Of a stretch of DNA of 64,000 nt, positions 50,781 through 59,198 are shown one piece after another. Both the position numbers and the translations under genes were made by a program. Below the pieces are notes generated by a model, which saw nothing but the letters and a program-made list of their open reading frames with translations, was not told where the DNA came from and did no database searches. The DNA is from an uncultured Lachnospiraceae bacterium (GTDB lineage: Bacteria; Bacillota; Clostridia; Lachnospirales; Lachnospiraceae): the NCBI GenBank assembly GCA_947589315.1, contig CANPZE010000002.1:1-64000 (forward strand), given 5' to 3'. The first letter of the stretch is position 1; each line of letters starts with the position of its first letter.

Positions 50781-52907
50781 TTACAGGTGAAGGGTACGGG
50801 AATTAATCTCCTTGGTCTTACCCACATTCCAGAAATTCTCTCCCAGATAGCCGCAGGTCCTCCTGGTTACATTCATTTTATTCTTGTCCTTATTATGGCA
50901 TTGGGGACATTCCCACTCTAATCTGTCATTAATAATAATCTCCCCGTCATAGCCGCAGACATGGCAGTAATCTGACTTCGTGTTAAATTCTGCATATTGG
51001 ATGTTATCATAGATGAAACGTACCACATCCTCCAGGGCCTGCAGATTGTGGCGCATATTAGGGATCTCCACATAGGAGATCGCACCTCCCGAGGAGATCT
51101 CCTGGAATTGGCTTTCAAACGTAAACTTACTGAAAGCATCGATCTTCTCCCGCACATCCACATGGTAGGAATTAGTATAATACCCTTTGTCTGTCACATC
51201 TTTGATCTCTCCAAACCGTTTCCGGTCGATCTCCGCAAAGCGGTAACACAGGCTTTCTGCAGGCGTCCCATACAGGCCGAAGGCAATCCCGGTCTCCAGC
51301 TTCCAGGTATCGCAGGCCAGGCGCAGGCGTTTCATCAGCCGCAGGGCAAAATTCGTACCCTTAGGGTCCGTATGGCTTACCCCCGTCATCAGCTTGGTCA
51401 CCTCATAAACGCCAATATATCCCAGAGAAATGGTGGAATACCCATCATGGAGAAGGCGGTCGATAGTCTCTCCCTTCTTCAGGCGGGCAATAGCCCCATA
51501 CTGCCAGTGGATCGGGCTTACATTGGACAAAGTCCCCTCCAGGGCGTGGTGGCGGCACATCAGCGCCTCAAAGCAAAGCGCCAGGCGTTCCTCCAGCAGG
51601 GACCAGAATTTCTCTTCATCCCCCTGGGCCAGTATCCCGATCTGGGGCAGATTCAGGCTGACTACTCCCTGATTGAACCGTCCCTCAAACTGATACTCTC
51701 CCTTCTCATCCTTCCACGGTGTGAGAAAGCTGCGGCAGCCCATACAGGAAAAAACATTCCCTGAATAATTCTTGCGCATCATCTTAGCTGAGATATAATC
51801 AGGATACATCCGTTTTGCAGAACATTTCACTGCCAGCCTGGTAAGATAGTCATACTTCCCGCCCTTCAGGCAGTTGTGTTCATCCAGCACATAGACCAGC
51901 TTAGGGAAGGCGGGCGTCACATAAACCCCCTTCTCATTCTTGATCCCTTCGATCCTCTGTTTGAGGATCTCCTCTATGATCATAGCGTTCTCTTCAATAT
52001 AAGGATCGTCCTGGTCCAGATTCAGGAACAGAGTCACAAAAGGAGATTGTCCGTTGGTGGTCATCAATGTATTGATCTGGTATTGGATCGTCTGCACTCC
52101 AGATTTTAATTCATCCTGTAGCCGGTCCCGGATAAAGCTCTCCCGAATCTCCGGGCTAATGGAGTCCCCATACATTTCCTGATAATGGAGCTCATACTTC
52201 TCCCTGCTCTTGCGCAGGTATCTGCCCAGATGGCGGATATCCACAGACTGGCCGCCGTACTGGCTGCTGGCTACCGCAGAGATAATCTGGGTCATAACGG
52301 TACAGGCTACCTGGAAACTCTTTGGACTCTCAATCAGTTTTCCATTCATTACAGTACCCTTATCCAGCATATCCCCGATATTGATCAGGCAGCAGTTGAA
52401 AATGCTCTGCAGAAAGTAATCCATATCATGAAAATGCAGAACGCCCTCTTCGTGGGCTTTTACAATCTTTTCCGGCAGGAGCACCCTCTTCGTCAGATCC
52501 TTGGAGACCTCCCCTGCGATCAGATCCCTCTGGGTAGAAGCGATATAAGCGTTTTTATTGGAATTCTCCTCCATGACATCCTTATTGCTGTTCTTGATCA
52601 GGCTCATGATGGAATCATCCGTTGTATTGGCCCGGCGTACCATTTCCCGGGTATAGCGGTAAATAATATATTTCTTGGCCAGAGTAAACTTCCGTTCCGC
52701 CATCAGCTTCTGCTCGATCATATCCTGGATAGCCTCTACCTGAAGATTGTCCACGCCTTTGTTCTCAATGCTGGCCACGATCGCATCAATCTTTTCCTCA
52801 GAAATCTGCTCATAATGATCTACCTCGGCATTCGCCTTCTGGATGGCTGCCACAATCTTATTCCTGTCATACTCCACAATCCGCCCATCACGCTTAGTTA
52901 CCTTCAT
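50781..52907 (-). CDS. nrdD: Anaerobic ribonucleoside-triphosphate reductase
   Basis: 708 residues. An N-terminal ATP-cone (VTKRDGRIVEYDRNKIVAAIQKAN) gives allosteric control by ATP/dATP. The catalytic domain contains YEVTKLMTGVSH and GLYGTPAESLCYRF. A C-terminal zinc site is formed by CHVCG and CPQCHN, and the glycyl radical site is TRRTCGYLG (Gly686). It reduces ribonucleotides to deoxyribonucleotides without oxygen, so the organism is anaerobic. GAGGAGG lies ahead of the start; two NrdR boxes lie upstream. Confidence 0.97.
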   Translation of the reverse strand: MKVTKRDGRIVEYDRNKIVAAIQKANAEVDHYEQISEEKIDAIVASIENKGVDNLQVEAIQDMIEQKLMAERKFTLAKKYIIYRYTREMVRRANTTDDSIMSLIKNSNKDVMEENSNKNAYIASTQRDLIAGEVSKDLTKRVLLPEKIVKAHEEGVLHFHDMDYFLQSIFNCCLINIGDMLDKGTVMNGKLIESPKSFQVACTVMTQIISAVASSQYGGQSVDIRHLGRYLRKSREKYELHYQEMYGDSISPEIRESFIRDRLQDELKSGVQTIQYQINTLMTTNGQSPFVTLFLNLDQDDPYIEENAMIIEEILKQRIEGIKNEKGVYVTPAFPKLVYVLDEHNCLKGGKYDYLTRLAVKCSAKRMYPDYISAKMMRKNYSGNVFSCMGCRSFLTPWKDEKGEYQFEGRFNQGVVSLNLPQIGILAQGDEEKFWSLLEERLALCFEALMCRHHALEGTLSNVSPIHWQYGAIARLKKGETIDRLLHDGYSTISLGYIGVYEVTKLMTGVSHTDPKGTNFALRLMKRLRLACDTWKLETGIAFGLYGTPAESLCYRFAEIDRKRFGEIKDVTDKGYYTNSYHVDVREKIDAFSKFTFESQFQEISSGGAISYVEIPNMRHNLQALEDVVRFIYDNIQYAEFNTKSDYCHVCGYDGEIIINDRLEWECPQCHNKDKNKMNVTRRTCGYLGENFWNVGKTKEINSRTLHL

Positions 52908-52952
52908 TCCTTTGCTCCTCCTCGTAATTCTATTGGGATAAATCCGTGAGAT

Positions 52953-53024
52953 ATTATAGCATTACGCGCAAAAAAAGTCCACTATATCTTGTGATTTTCT
53001 CCTGTTTCTTCACTAGATATAGTG
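52953..53024 (-). promoter_or_regulatory. nrdDG promoter with two NrdR boxes
   Basis: CACTATATCTTGTG (52980-52993) and CACTAGATATAGTG (53011-53024) both match the NrdR box (acaCwAtATaTwGtgt) and start 31 bp apart, three helical turns, as in known NrdR promoters. On the minus strand, TATAAT (52953-52958) is preceded at 18 bp by GTGGAC (52977-52982), so the proximal box overlaps the -35. Repression by NrdR when dATP is high follows from family knowledge. Confidence 0.85.
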
Positions 53025-53049
53025 GAACTCTGCTTTTTTCTAAGTGTTA

Positions 53050-54105
53050 CTACTGTAGTTTGCCCGGCTGGATCTTCTGGTAATAGCGCCGGAATGCCGA
53101 GGGGATGCTGTAAATCTCCTGCATTTCTTCCGGTGTAGACCATGTTTCTTCTCTCAGCGCATCCGGCAGCTTCCTCAGATGGATAAGATATCCCAGCATA
53201 TGCCATTCCACATGAGAAAAAACATGTTTGCCTTTTCCAAGCAGTTCTATCTCATCCTCCTGGGCATCCCACTCTGATAACATATCCTGCAGCTGTCCCA
53301 GCCCCAGCCGCCCTTCCTGGGAAGGAAATTCCCAAAGCCCGGCCAGCAGCCCCTGGTCCGGGCGCTTCTGCAGCAGATACTTTCCCTGATATTCGAGCAG
53401 CAATACCGTCCTCTCTTCCTGCCTCCGCTCCTTCTTTGCCGGTTTCACCGGATAAGCCTGGGGATTGCCCTGACACGCCGCCCTGCAGCAGGAGGCCAGG
53501 GGGCAGGAGGAACAATGCGGCGCGCCGTTGGGCAGGCAGACCAAGGCTCCCAGATCCATCCACGCCTGGTTAAACGCCCCTGCCTCCTTCTCCGGAACAA
53601 TCTCCTGAATCTCCTGGCGGATCCTCTGCCTGACAGGCCCGCGCGTAATATCGGAAGCATCGGCCTTCAATCGTGTATAAATGCGGTATACATTGCCATC
53701 CACTGCAGGTACCGGCTTTCCAAAAGCCATCGATGCGATCGCTCCCGCTGTATATTCTCCAATCCCTGGAAGCTTAAGCAATTCCTCATATTCCCGGGGG
53801 AAATGTCCCTGATATTCCTCCTGGATCATCCGTGCCGCCTTCTGAAGGTTTCTGGCCCGGTTGTAATAGCCCAGCCCCTGCCACAGCTTCATCAGCTGAT
53901 CCTCATCTGCCTGAGCCAGAGCTTCTACAGTAGGAAGCCTGTCCAGGAAACGGCGATAATATTCCTTTACTGCCTCCACCCTGGTCTGCTGCAGCATAAT
54001 CTCCGAGATCCATACATGGTAGGGGGTGGGATCCTGTCTCCAGGGAAGCGTCCTGGCGTTTGTCTCATACCACTGAAGTAATGGTCCTACTATCCTTTTC
54101 ATCAT
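53050..54105 (-). CDS. mutY: A/G-specific adenine glycosylase
   Basis: 351 residues. Removes adenine opposite 8-oxoguanine. The helix-hairpin-helix LLKLPGIGEYTAGAIASMAFG and the catalytic Asp in VPAVDGNVYRI are present, with the catalytic Glu in ISEIMLQQTRVEAV. The iron-sulfur cluster site reads CLPNGAPHCSSCPLASCC, one residue longer in the first loop than the textbook C-x6-C. The C-terminal Nudix-like domain (about 225-345) has LLLEYQGKYLLQKRPDQGLLAGLWEFP. Two adjacent ATG codons start it. Confidence 0.94.
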   Translation of the reverse strand: MMKRIVGPLLQWYETNARTLPWRQDPTPYHVWISEIMLQQTRVEAVKEYYRRFLDRLPTVEALAQADEDQLMKLWQGLGYYNRARNLQKAARMIQEEYQGHFPREYEELLKLPGIGEYTAGAIASMAFGKPVPAVDGNVYRIYTRLKADASDITRGPVRQRIRQEIQEIVPEKEAGAFNQAWMDLGALVCLPNGAPHCSSCPLASCCRAACQGNPQAYPVKPAKKERRQEERTVLLLEYQGKYLLQKRPDQGLLAGLWEFPSQEGRLGLGQLQDMLSEWDAQEDEIELLGKGKHVFSHVEWHMLGYLIHLRKLPDALREETWSTPEEMQEIYSIPSAFRRYYQKIQPGKLQ

Positions 54106-54131
54106 TGATCCAATCCCTTTCTCGAAAAAGG

Positions 54132-54965
54132 TCAGGAAAAGGTCTTCCTGGCATCCTCCGACAATGCTCTGATGTCCTGGATCTCTTTTACAGAAATCCT
54201 TGTATATTCTGCCAATTCCTCTCCCGTGGCTGTCCTTCCCAGCTCCTCTGCCAGATATTTGGCTGCCTCGTGGAGAAGGTTCATTTTGGCAAGGATCGTA
54301 TCCTCCCAGTCCCTTCCTGCCGTTGCCTCATCAATCATCTGCTCCATGGCCTGCTTTACTTCTGTCCGGATCACGGAATAAATCTTGTCCATATCAGCCT
54401 GCCCGTCTTCTCCCAGGAAGCTCTCCGGAGATTGTTCCAATACCAGCATCCCATTCATCAGCCCCAGATTCCCTTCTGCAATCAGCTCCTCCTGAGGGAC
54501 TCCCATGGTTCTTCCCCGTTTCCCGTACCGGCCCGCCATCTGAGATACATAGGACAGCTGCCTCTCTGCCAGCGCATTCCGCAGTCCGGTCTCTCCCTTC
54601 AGAAAGCGAAGGAACATTTCCTGTTCCTCCTGGGCCGAACAGGTATCCAGCCTGGCAATCTCCCGGCGGTATGCGTTCAGGTTCCTCTCTGCCTGGGTGG
54701 CCCTTTTCCCTCCGGCGCTTTCTGTCTTTTTAAGGGGCTGCGCAGCTTCCTGTTCCTGGGGCTGGGACTTCTCCCGGATATAGTGATATCCTTCTACCTT
54801 GATCCCACTGTCGCCCAGATATTGATAGACTGCCTGCAGCTGACGGCCATCCAGCTCCATATCGCTTAAATATTGTCCGATCTCTTCCCGGGTCAGTTGA
54901 CCGCCCTGGGAGAGGGCAATCCTTTTCATTTCCTCCATAGATTCTAACAGCTTGCTTTCTTTCAT
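54132..54965 (-). CDS. Sigma-70-like protein lacking regions 2.4 and 4
   Basis: 277 residues; GAGGAAGAT precedes the ATG. Residues 20-60 resemble sigma region 1.1 of RpoD (QLTREEIGQYLSDMELDGRQLQAVYQYL). About 128-155 resembles the end of region 2.1-2.2 (VSQMAGRYGKRGRTMGVPQEELIAEGNLGLM), which contacts the RNA polymerase clamp. The aromatic, promoter-melting regions 2.3-2.4 are not recognisable. The end looks like region 3 (LLHEAAKYLAEELGRTATGEELAEYTRISVKEIQDI), and there is no region 4 for the -35 element. It could bind RNA polymerase without normal promoter recognition. It lies 26 bp upstream of mutY on the same strand. Confidence 0.65.
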   Translation of the reverse strand: MKESKLLESMEEMKRIALSQGGQLTREEIGQYLSDMELDGRQLQAVYQYLGDSGIKVEGYHYIREKSQPQEQEAAQPLKKTESAGGKRATQAERNLNAYRREIARLDTCSAQEEQEMFLRFLKGETGLRNALAERQLSYVSQMAGRYGKRGRTMGVPQEELIAEGNLGLMNGMLVLEQSPESFLGEDGQADMDKIYSVIRTEVKQAMEQMIDEATAGRDWEDTILAKMNLLHEAAKYLAEELGRTATGEELAEYTRISVKEIQDIRALSEDARKTFS

Positions 54966-54975
54966 ATCTTCCTCA

Positions 54976-55028
54976 TTTCTATTTCTATTTTTATTTTTAC
55001 TTTTATCTTTACTTCTATTTTTATTATC
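54976..55028 (-). other. Purine-rich low-complexity leader of the sigma-like gene
   Basis: On the minus strand the 5' leader consists of A-rich imperfect repeats (AAAAATAGAAGTAAAGATAAAAGTAAAAATA), directly before the GAGGAAG site. Such tracts can vary by slippage or aid ribosome standby; no function is shown. Confidence 0.5.
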
Positions 55029-55137
55029 ACTATAACAAATCCCTCCGGGAATGTCACCTTATTCTTCTTTATATGAAATTTCTATAAAAAAATTGAAATC
55101 TGGCTACATTTTGCTATACATTTTTCCAAAAAACTGT

Positions 55138-55143
55138 TATAAT
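55138..55143 (+). promoter_or_regulatory. Extended -10 promoter element of the BspA-like gene
   Basis: TGTTATAAT (TG-n-TATAAT, with the -10 at 55138-55143) is an extended -10. The -35 is poor, as is common with this promoter type. The leader to the ATG is about 80 nt. Confidence 0.55.
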
Positions 55144-55228
55144 GGACTATGAAAAAAATTGTTCAAAAACGGACAGGATTATTTCTCAGGTCTTGTCTAG
55201 CATTTTATTCTAAAAGGAGGATATGATA

Positions 55229-56563
55229 ATGAGAAAAAGTTACAAGAAATTTTTATCTCTGTTTATGGCTGCTGCAATGACAGTTAGCCTGGGCAGCGGT
55301 ATTGGCAATGTAACGCAGCCGAAAGAAGCAGAGGCTGGTACAGTGTACCATGCAGCTCTTGGTTTCTGCACTTCAAGCTCCTGGATCTTCCGGGAAAGAC
55401 TGGAGGGTTCTGCAAATAACGATTATACTACTAAGGATGCAAGCGGTAATGACATCCATCCCAATGAAGGCGGAAAGGGCTGCAGCGTTTATCATCTGAA
55501 GGCTCCTGCACAGACTACACAGTCAGGAGACAACAAGGTAACCGAAATCAATTATGATTACAGCAAGCATTTGCTGAAAACCGGAGCCACTACTCTAAAT
55601 GGTAAGGCGTATCTCCCTGGAACCTATGATGTGACCATCACCGATACGGATCTGGATTATAACAACAAATCCTATTCCATCAAGATTGAAGGACTGGACA
55701 AGATGAACGGAGAAGCTTATCCTCTGCTGCAGAATGATAAGGCAGATTCCGGCTTTACCCAGTTGTATATCAGCACCGATATCCCGAAGTCTGGTGAAGC
55801 AAGCGCCAGCTTTTCAAATATCGAGTTATATTTTGACGGACAGCTGGTTCACAAATTCGCCAAGGCTTATCCCAAGTCTGACAATAAAGATTATTGGCAG
55901 CTGATGCTGATAAACCAGTATGGTTCCAAATCTAATGGAGATTCTCCGGAAAAGGATGGCGACAAGTTCTCCTATACAATGCCTAATTCCAGCATGGAGA
56001 TCAGATTCACTGTATCTGGTGTTGGTTCCATGGACAGTATCGACCCGACTACAGGCGCTACTACTGGAGCACTTACCTCCGGACCTGCCGCATCAACAAC
56101 TCCTACCGATGGAGCTACAAATACTAATAGGTCTCTGGCAAAGGGCAAGACCTTTACTGCAGGCAACTTTACCTACAAGGTAACTAAGGCAAGCAAGAAG
56201 AGCGGCAGCGCTACTGTAGCAGTATCCGGCGTTAAAAAATCTGCCCAGAAGAAGGCTTCCCTGTCCGTTCCTAAGACAGTAAGCAAGAAGAAGTTTAAGT
56301 ATAAGGTCACCGCTGTAAACGGCAACGCTTTTGCAAAGTGCAAGAAGCTAAAGAGCGTTACCCTGGGAGCTAACGTAAAGACTCTGAATAAGAATGCTTT
56401 CGCAAAATGCTCCAAGCTGTCCAAACTGAAACTGAACGCTAAACTGACGAAGGTTGCTAAGGGCGCGTTCAAGGGCTGCAAGAAGAAGATTGTTGTGTCC
56501 GGTAAAGGCAAAGCAGCCAATGTAAAGAAGATCAAGAAAAGTGGATATAAGAAAGTAAAATAA
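55229..56563 (+). CDS. Secreted BspA-like leucine-rich-repeat protein
   Basis: The track begins at ATG 55223, but AAAGGAGG (55213-55220) is only 2 nt away from it; the ATG at 55229 (MRKSYKKFLSLFMAAAM) has 8 nt. 444 residues. Signal peptide to about AEA|GT; a unique beta-rich domain (about 40-275, with YLPGTYDVTITDTDLDYNN and SFSNIELYFDGQLVHKF); a Thr/Gly/Ala linker (TTGATTGALTSGPAAST); and a C-terminal LRR_5 region with FAKCKKLKSVTLGANVKTL and FAKCSKLSKLKLNAKL, ending in a Lys-rich tail (KIKKSGYKKVK). No sortase motif is visible; the basic end could bind the wall. Probably surface-exposed; ligand unknown. Confidence 0.8.
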   Translation: MRKSYKKFLSLFMAAAMTVSLGSGIGNVTQPKEAEAGTVYHAALGFCTSSSWIFRERLEGSANNDYTTKDASGNDIHPNEGGKGCSVYHLKAPAQTTQSGDNKVTEINYDYSKHLLKTGATTLNGKAYLPGTYDVTITDTDLDYNNKSYSIKIEGLDKMNGEAYPLLQNDKADSGFTQLYISTDIPKSGEASASFSNIELYFDGQLVHKFAKAYPKSDNKDYWQLMLINQYGSKSNGDSPEKDGDKFSYTMPNSSMEIRFTVSGVGSMDSIDPTTGATTGALTSGPAASTTPTDGATNTNRSLAKGKTFTAGNFTYKVTKASKKSGSATVAVSGVKKSAQKKASLSVPKTVSKKKFKYKVTAVNGNAFAKCKKLKSVTLGANVKTLNKNAFAKCSKLSKLKLNAKLTKVAKGAFKGCKKKIVVSGKGKAANVKKIKKSGYKKVK

Positions 56564-56609
56564 TACTTTAACTATATCTACTGAATGTTTTTGAACAATT
56601 GATAACCGA

Positions 56610-56649
56610 AAGAAGCAGATGGATGTAAGATTCATCTGCTTCTTTTTTA
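56610..56649 (+). terminator. Terminator of the BspA-like gene
   Basis: AAGAAGCAGATG and CATCTGCTTCTT form a 12-bp stem with an 11-nt loop followed by TTTT, 47 nt after the stop codon. Confidence 0.9.
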
Positions 56650-56693
56650 GGAAACGGCAGTGTTGCCCAGGGGCAGCCATATGCCGCCAAGCC

Positions 56694-56723
56694 AAAAAGA
56701 AAACTGCCTCCTCTCAGAGACAG
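56694..56723 (-). terminator. Terminator of the cyclophilin gene
   Basis: Minus strand CTGTCTC-TGAGAG-GAGGCAG (one G-U pair) followed by TTTTCTTTTT, 130 nt after the cyclophilin stop. Confidence 0.65.
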
Positions 56724-56854
56724 CCTTCTTATATATAATAGAGAAAAGAGTAAGCAAATTAGCTTTTCAAAATTCTATACATAGTATAGACTCTTCCAAC
56801 ATTTTTGTCAACTTTTTTGTGCATTTTGTCTATTTTTAGTAAGATCCCTTCCTT

Positions 56855-57373
56855 TTAGCAGGTCTCTGGCTCCGGATATTCTACTCCAAAGGTATCCACG
56901 GTCACTTTTACCATCTGCTGGGGCGCCAGAGGCGCATCGGCATAGTCCGTATCAACGGCGGCAATCTTATCTACCACCTCCATCCCCTCTATCACCTTTC
57001 CAAACGCAGCGTAGGCGCCGTTCAGATGGGGCGCATCCTTATGCATGATAAAAAATTGGGAGCCTGCGGAGTCAGGCATCATGGAGCGGGCCATGGAAAG
57101 GACGCCTGGCGTATGGTTCAGATCATTCTCAAAACCATTCTGGGCAAATTCCCCGCGAATCGAATAACCAGGGCCGCCGGTACCTATCCCGTCCGGGTCG
57201 CCACCCTGGATCATAAAACCGTTGATGACACGGTGAAAGATCAATCCGTCATAAAACCCTTTATTGATCAAGGATATAAAGTTATTCACTGTGTTAGGCG
57301 CAATCTCCGGATAAAGCTCCGCCCGGATCACTCCCTGATTCGTCTCAAAAGTAACAATTGGATTCTGTCCCAT
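56855..57373 (-). CDS. Cyclophilin-type peptidyl-prolyl cis-trans isomerase
   Basis: 172 residues with FETNQGVIRAELYPEIAPNTVNNF, the catalytic Arg in IFHRVINGFMIQGGDP, SMARSMMPDSAGSQFFI and LNGAYAAFGKVIEGMEVVD. The usual GQ pair of the active site is replaced by AGSQFFI (also common). No signal peptide, so it is cytosolic and catalyses proline isomerisation during protein folding. It is 44 bp upstream of the solute-binding lipoprotein gene on the same strand. Confidence 0.95.
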   Translation of the reverse strand: MGQNPIVTFETNQGVIRAELYPEIAPNTVNNFISLINKGFYDGLIFHRVINGFMIQGGDPDGIGTGGPGYSIRGEFAQNGFENDLNHTPGVLSMARSMMPDSAGSQFFIMHKDAPHLNGAYAAFGKVIEGMEVVDKIAAVDTDYADAPLAPQQMVKVTVDTFGVEYPEPETC

Positions 57374-57417
57374 AATTCATTTACTTCCTCTCTTTTTTCT
57401 TTCCATCATACGGTATT

Positions 57418-58950
57418 TTATGGAAAAAGTAAAGGCTTTACCCGTTCCGCTTCCTGCCAGAAGGAATAATGTTCGGTCATATTCTCTGGAAGGCTTGTGG
57501 CATTTACCCGCTTTGTGTGAAAGAGCATCTCCTGCCTCCTGGCGATTTTCCAGGAAGCAGGATCCTGCTTCAGCCGCTTAAGCAGATAACTCTCCTGCCT
57601 GGAGTCCGTTTCGCCCAGCCATATGATATCCAGTTTGTCCGATTCCATAGACAGGATCTGCTCCTCCAGCTTCCATTCCCTGCTCTCCAGTAAGATCTCT
57701 TTCGTCTCCGGCTTTCCTTTCCAATAATATCCGTTCCGGTGAAGAAGGTATCCCTCCTCTTTTATTTCCTTCAGATAATAGGCTCCGCTTCCTCGCCCGC
57801 TGACCCATGCCTCCTGCAGGATCGGAGCGATATCCCCCTGAAGGAATCCATATTTTCCATTCTCTGGCTGATATAGCCCAGGATCTCCAAAGCTTTCCAT
57901 AGGCACCAAAAGAATATCGCATAGTTTTTCCAGATCTCCCTTCTGGTTTCTTTCTGCCTGAATGGAAATGGTATGATCGTCTACCACAGAGATCCCCTCA
58001 ATTGAGGTGACCGATCTGTCTTTCCGGCCATTGCCTTTCTCCTCCATCCATTGCCCCAGGGCAATCCGCTGTGCCAGATCGTCATAGCTGTTTCCTGTTA
58101 CCTGAGCCAGTTTCCGATAGTTCCAGCTATATTGCTGCTGGATGTCCTTCAGCACCTGCTTTTTCGACCGCGTCCCCACCTTATAGTCCGGTTTCAGGCT
58201 ATAGAAATAGGCAAAAAGCTGAACCGGCTTCCGGTACCGCTTAGTGAAATAGCGATAGCTTTTATCCTGGTATAAGCTTTCTACCCACTCCAATTCCTGT
58301 TCCAGCACCGGCTCTACAATCTCCTGGCGCAGCCGGCTCTTCAGGCTTTTACTGGGAGAAGCAAGAAAGGCCCGAAGCTGCTTTTTCCGTTCCGCCACCT
58401 TCCTGGTCCCATAGAGATATTCCTCCAGCCCCGCCACCGGCACCTGGTTCGTCTTATCGCTTCCCCGGTATCCGGGATCGAACCGGAGATAATAATTAAA
58501 CAAAAGATCTTTGGCGTTCAGCTCTTCCTTTTCTCCATAATACAAGCCCTTTCTCAGGGCAATGGTATAAGTAGCTTTCCCTTTCTCCCTTTTTACAGTA
58601 ATGTCAGCGATGCCAGGAGTGCTGTACATTTTCCCCTTCCACTCCGTCACCGGTTCTGACACCCCCTGGAGCAGCGGTTCCCCTGACCGGTCTCTGGCCA
58701 GCAGAGGGGAATATAGCAATTCCATCAGAATCCTGTCTTTTTCCTCTTCGCAGGAAAAGGGAGAGAGCTCCTTCCCCACTTCTCCCAGATATATTTTTAA
58801 TACCTCTTCTCCTGTTACTGCCTCCCCTCCCCCTTCCGCACTCTGGCGGGCCACAGAGGTCCCGGCGGCTTTCTCCTTTAGAGAATCTCCCTGGCCGCAG
58901 GCTGTAAATGCCAGCGCCAGGGCCAAAACCAGCAAATATATCCGTCTCAT
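57418..58950 (-). CDS. Extracellular solute-binding lipoprotein, family 5-like
   Basis: The track begins at 59196 through non-coding DNA; AGGAGAAGGGA before the ATG at 58950 (MRRIYLLVLALALAFTACGQ) gives 510 residues. Lipobox FTAC (Cys18). The family 5 features are ILMELLYSPLLARDRSGEPLLQGVSEPVTEWKGK, ITVKREKGKATYTIALRKGLYYGEKEELNAKDLLFNYYL (SBP family 5 insertion motif) and SVVDDHTISIQAERN. A charged, helical insert of about 150 residues (about 215-365) is long for the family. No ABC permease or ATPase genes are nearby, so it is an orphan binding protein; the ligand may be a peptide. A sensing role is possible. Confidence 0.78.
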   Translation of the reverse strand: MRRIYLLVLALALAFTACGQGDSLKEKAAGTSVARQSAEGGGEAVTGEEVLKIYLGEVGKELSPFSCEEEKDRILMELLYSPLLARDRSGEPLLQGVSEPVTEWKGKMYSTPGIADITVKREKGKATYTIALRKGLYYGEKEELNAKDLLFNYYLRFDPGYRGSDKTNQVPVAGLEEYLYGTRKVAERKKQLRAFLASPSKSLKSRLRQEIVEPVLEQELEWVESLYQDKSYRYFTKRYRKPVQLFAYFYSLKPDYKVGTRSKKQVLKDIQQQYSWNYRKLAQVTGNSYDDLAQRIALGQWMEEKGNGRKDRSVTSIEGISVVDDHTISIQAERNQKGDLEKLCDILLVPMESFGDPGLYQPENGKYGFLQGDIAPILQEAWVSGRGSGAYYLKEIKEEGYLLHRNGYYWKGKPETKEILLESREWKLEEQILSMESDKLDIIWLGETDSRQESYLLKRLKQDPASWKIARRQEMLFHTKRVNATSLPENMTEHYSFWQEAERVKPLLFP

Positions 58951-59198
58951 TCCCTTCTCCTCCCGGTCCATATACTTTGTTATAAGTGTATGATAAAAAA
59001 GGGAAAGAAGAATCGCAATAAAAAGCCGCCGACAAATTCCTTTCTTTTTCGATGAAATATTACCCTTCTGCGAGTTTGGAGAAAAGAGAACGGAGTCTGG
59101 GGAAATCTGTGAAAAAGCCAAAAAGACGGGGAATATTTGTCCCAGTACCGCCATAGAATAAAAAGAACCTAATATAGATTGGATACCTGATACCATTT

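Noticed and set aside
58951-59196. N-terminal extension of the solute-binding protein in the ORF track
   Set aside because: The lipoprotein signal at 58950 with a good ribosome-binding site defines the start.
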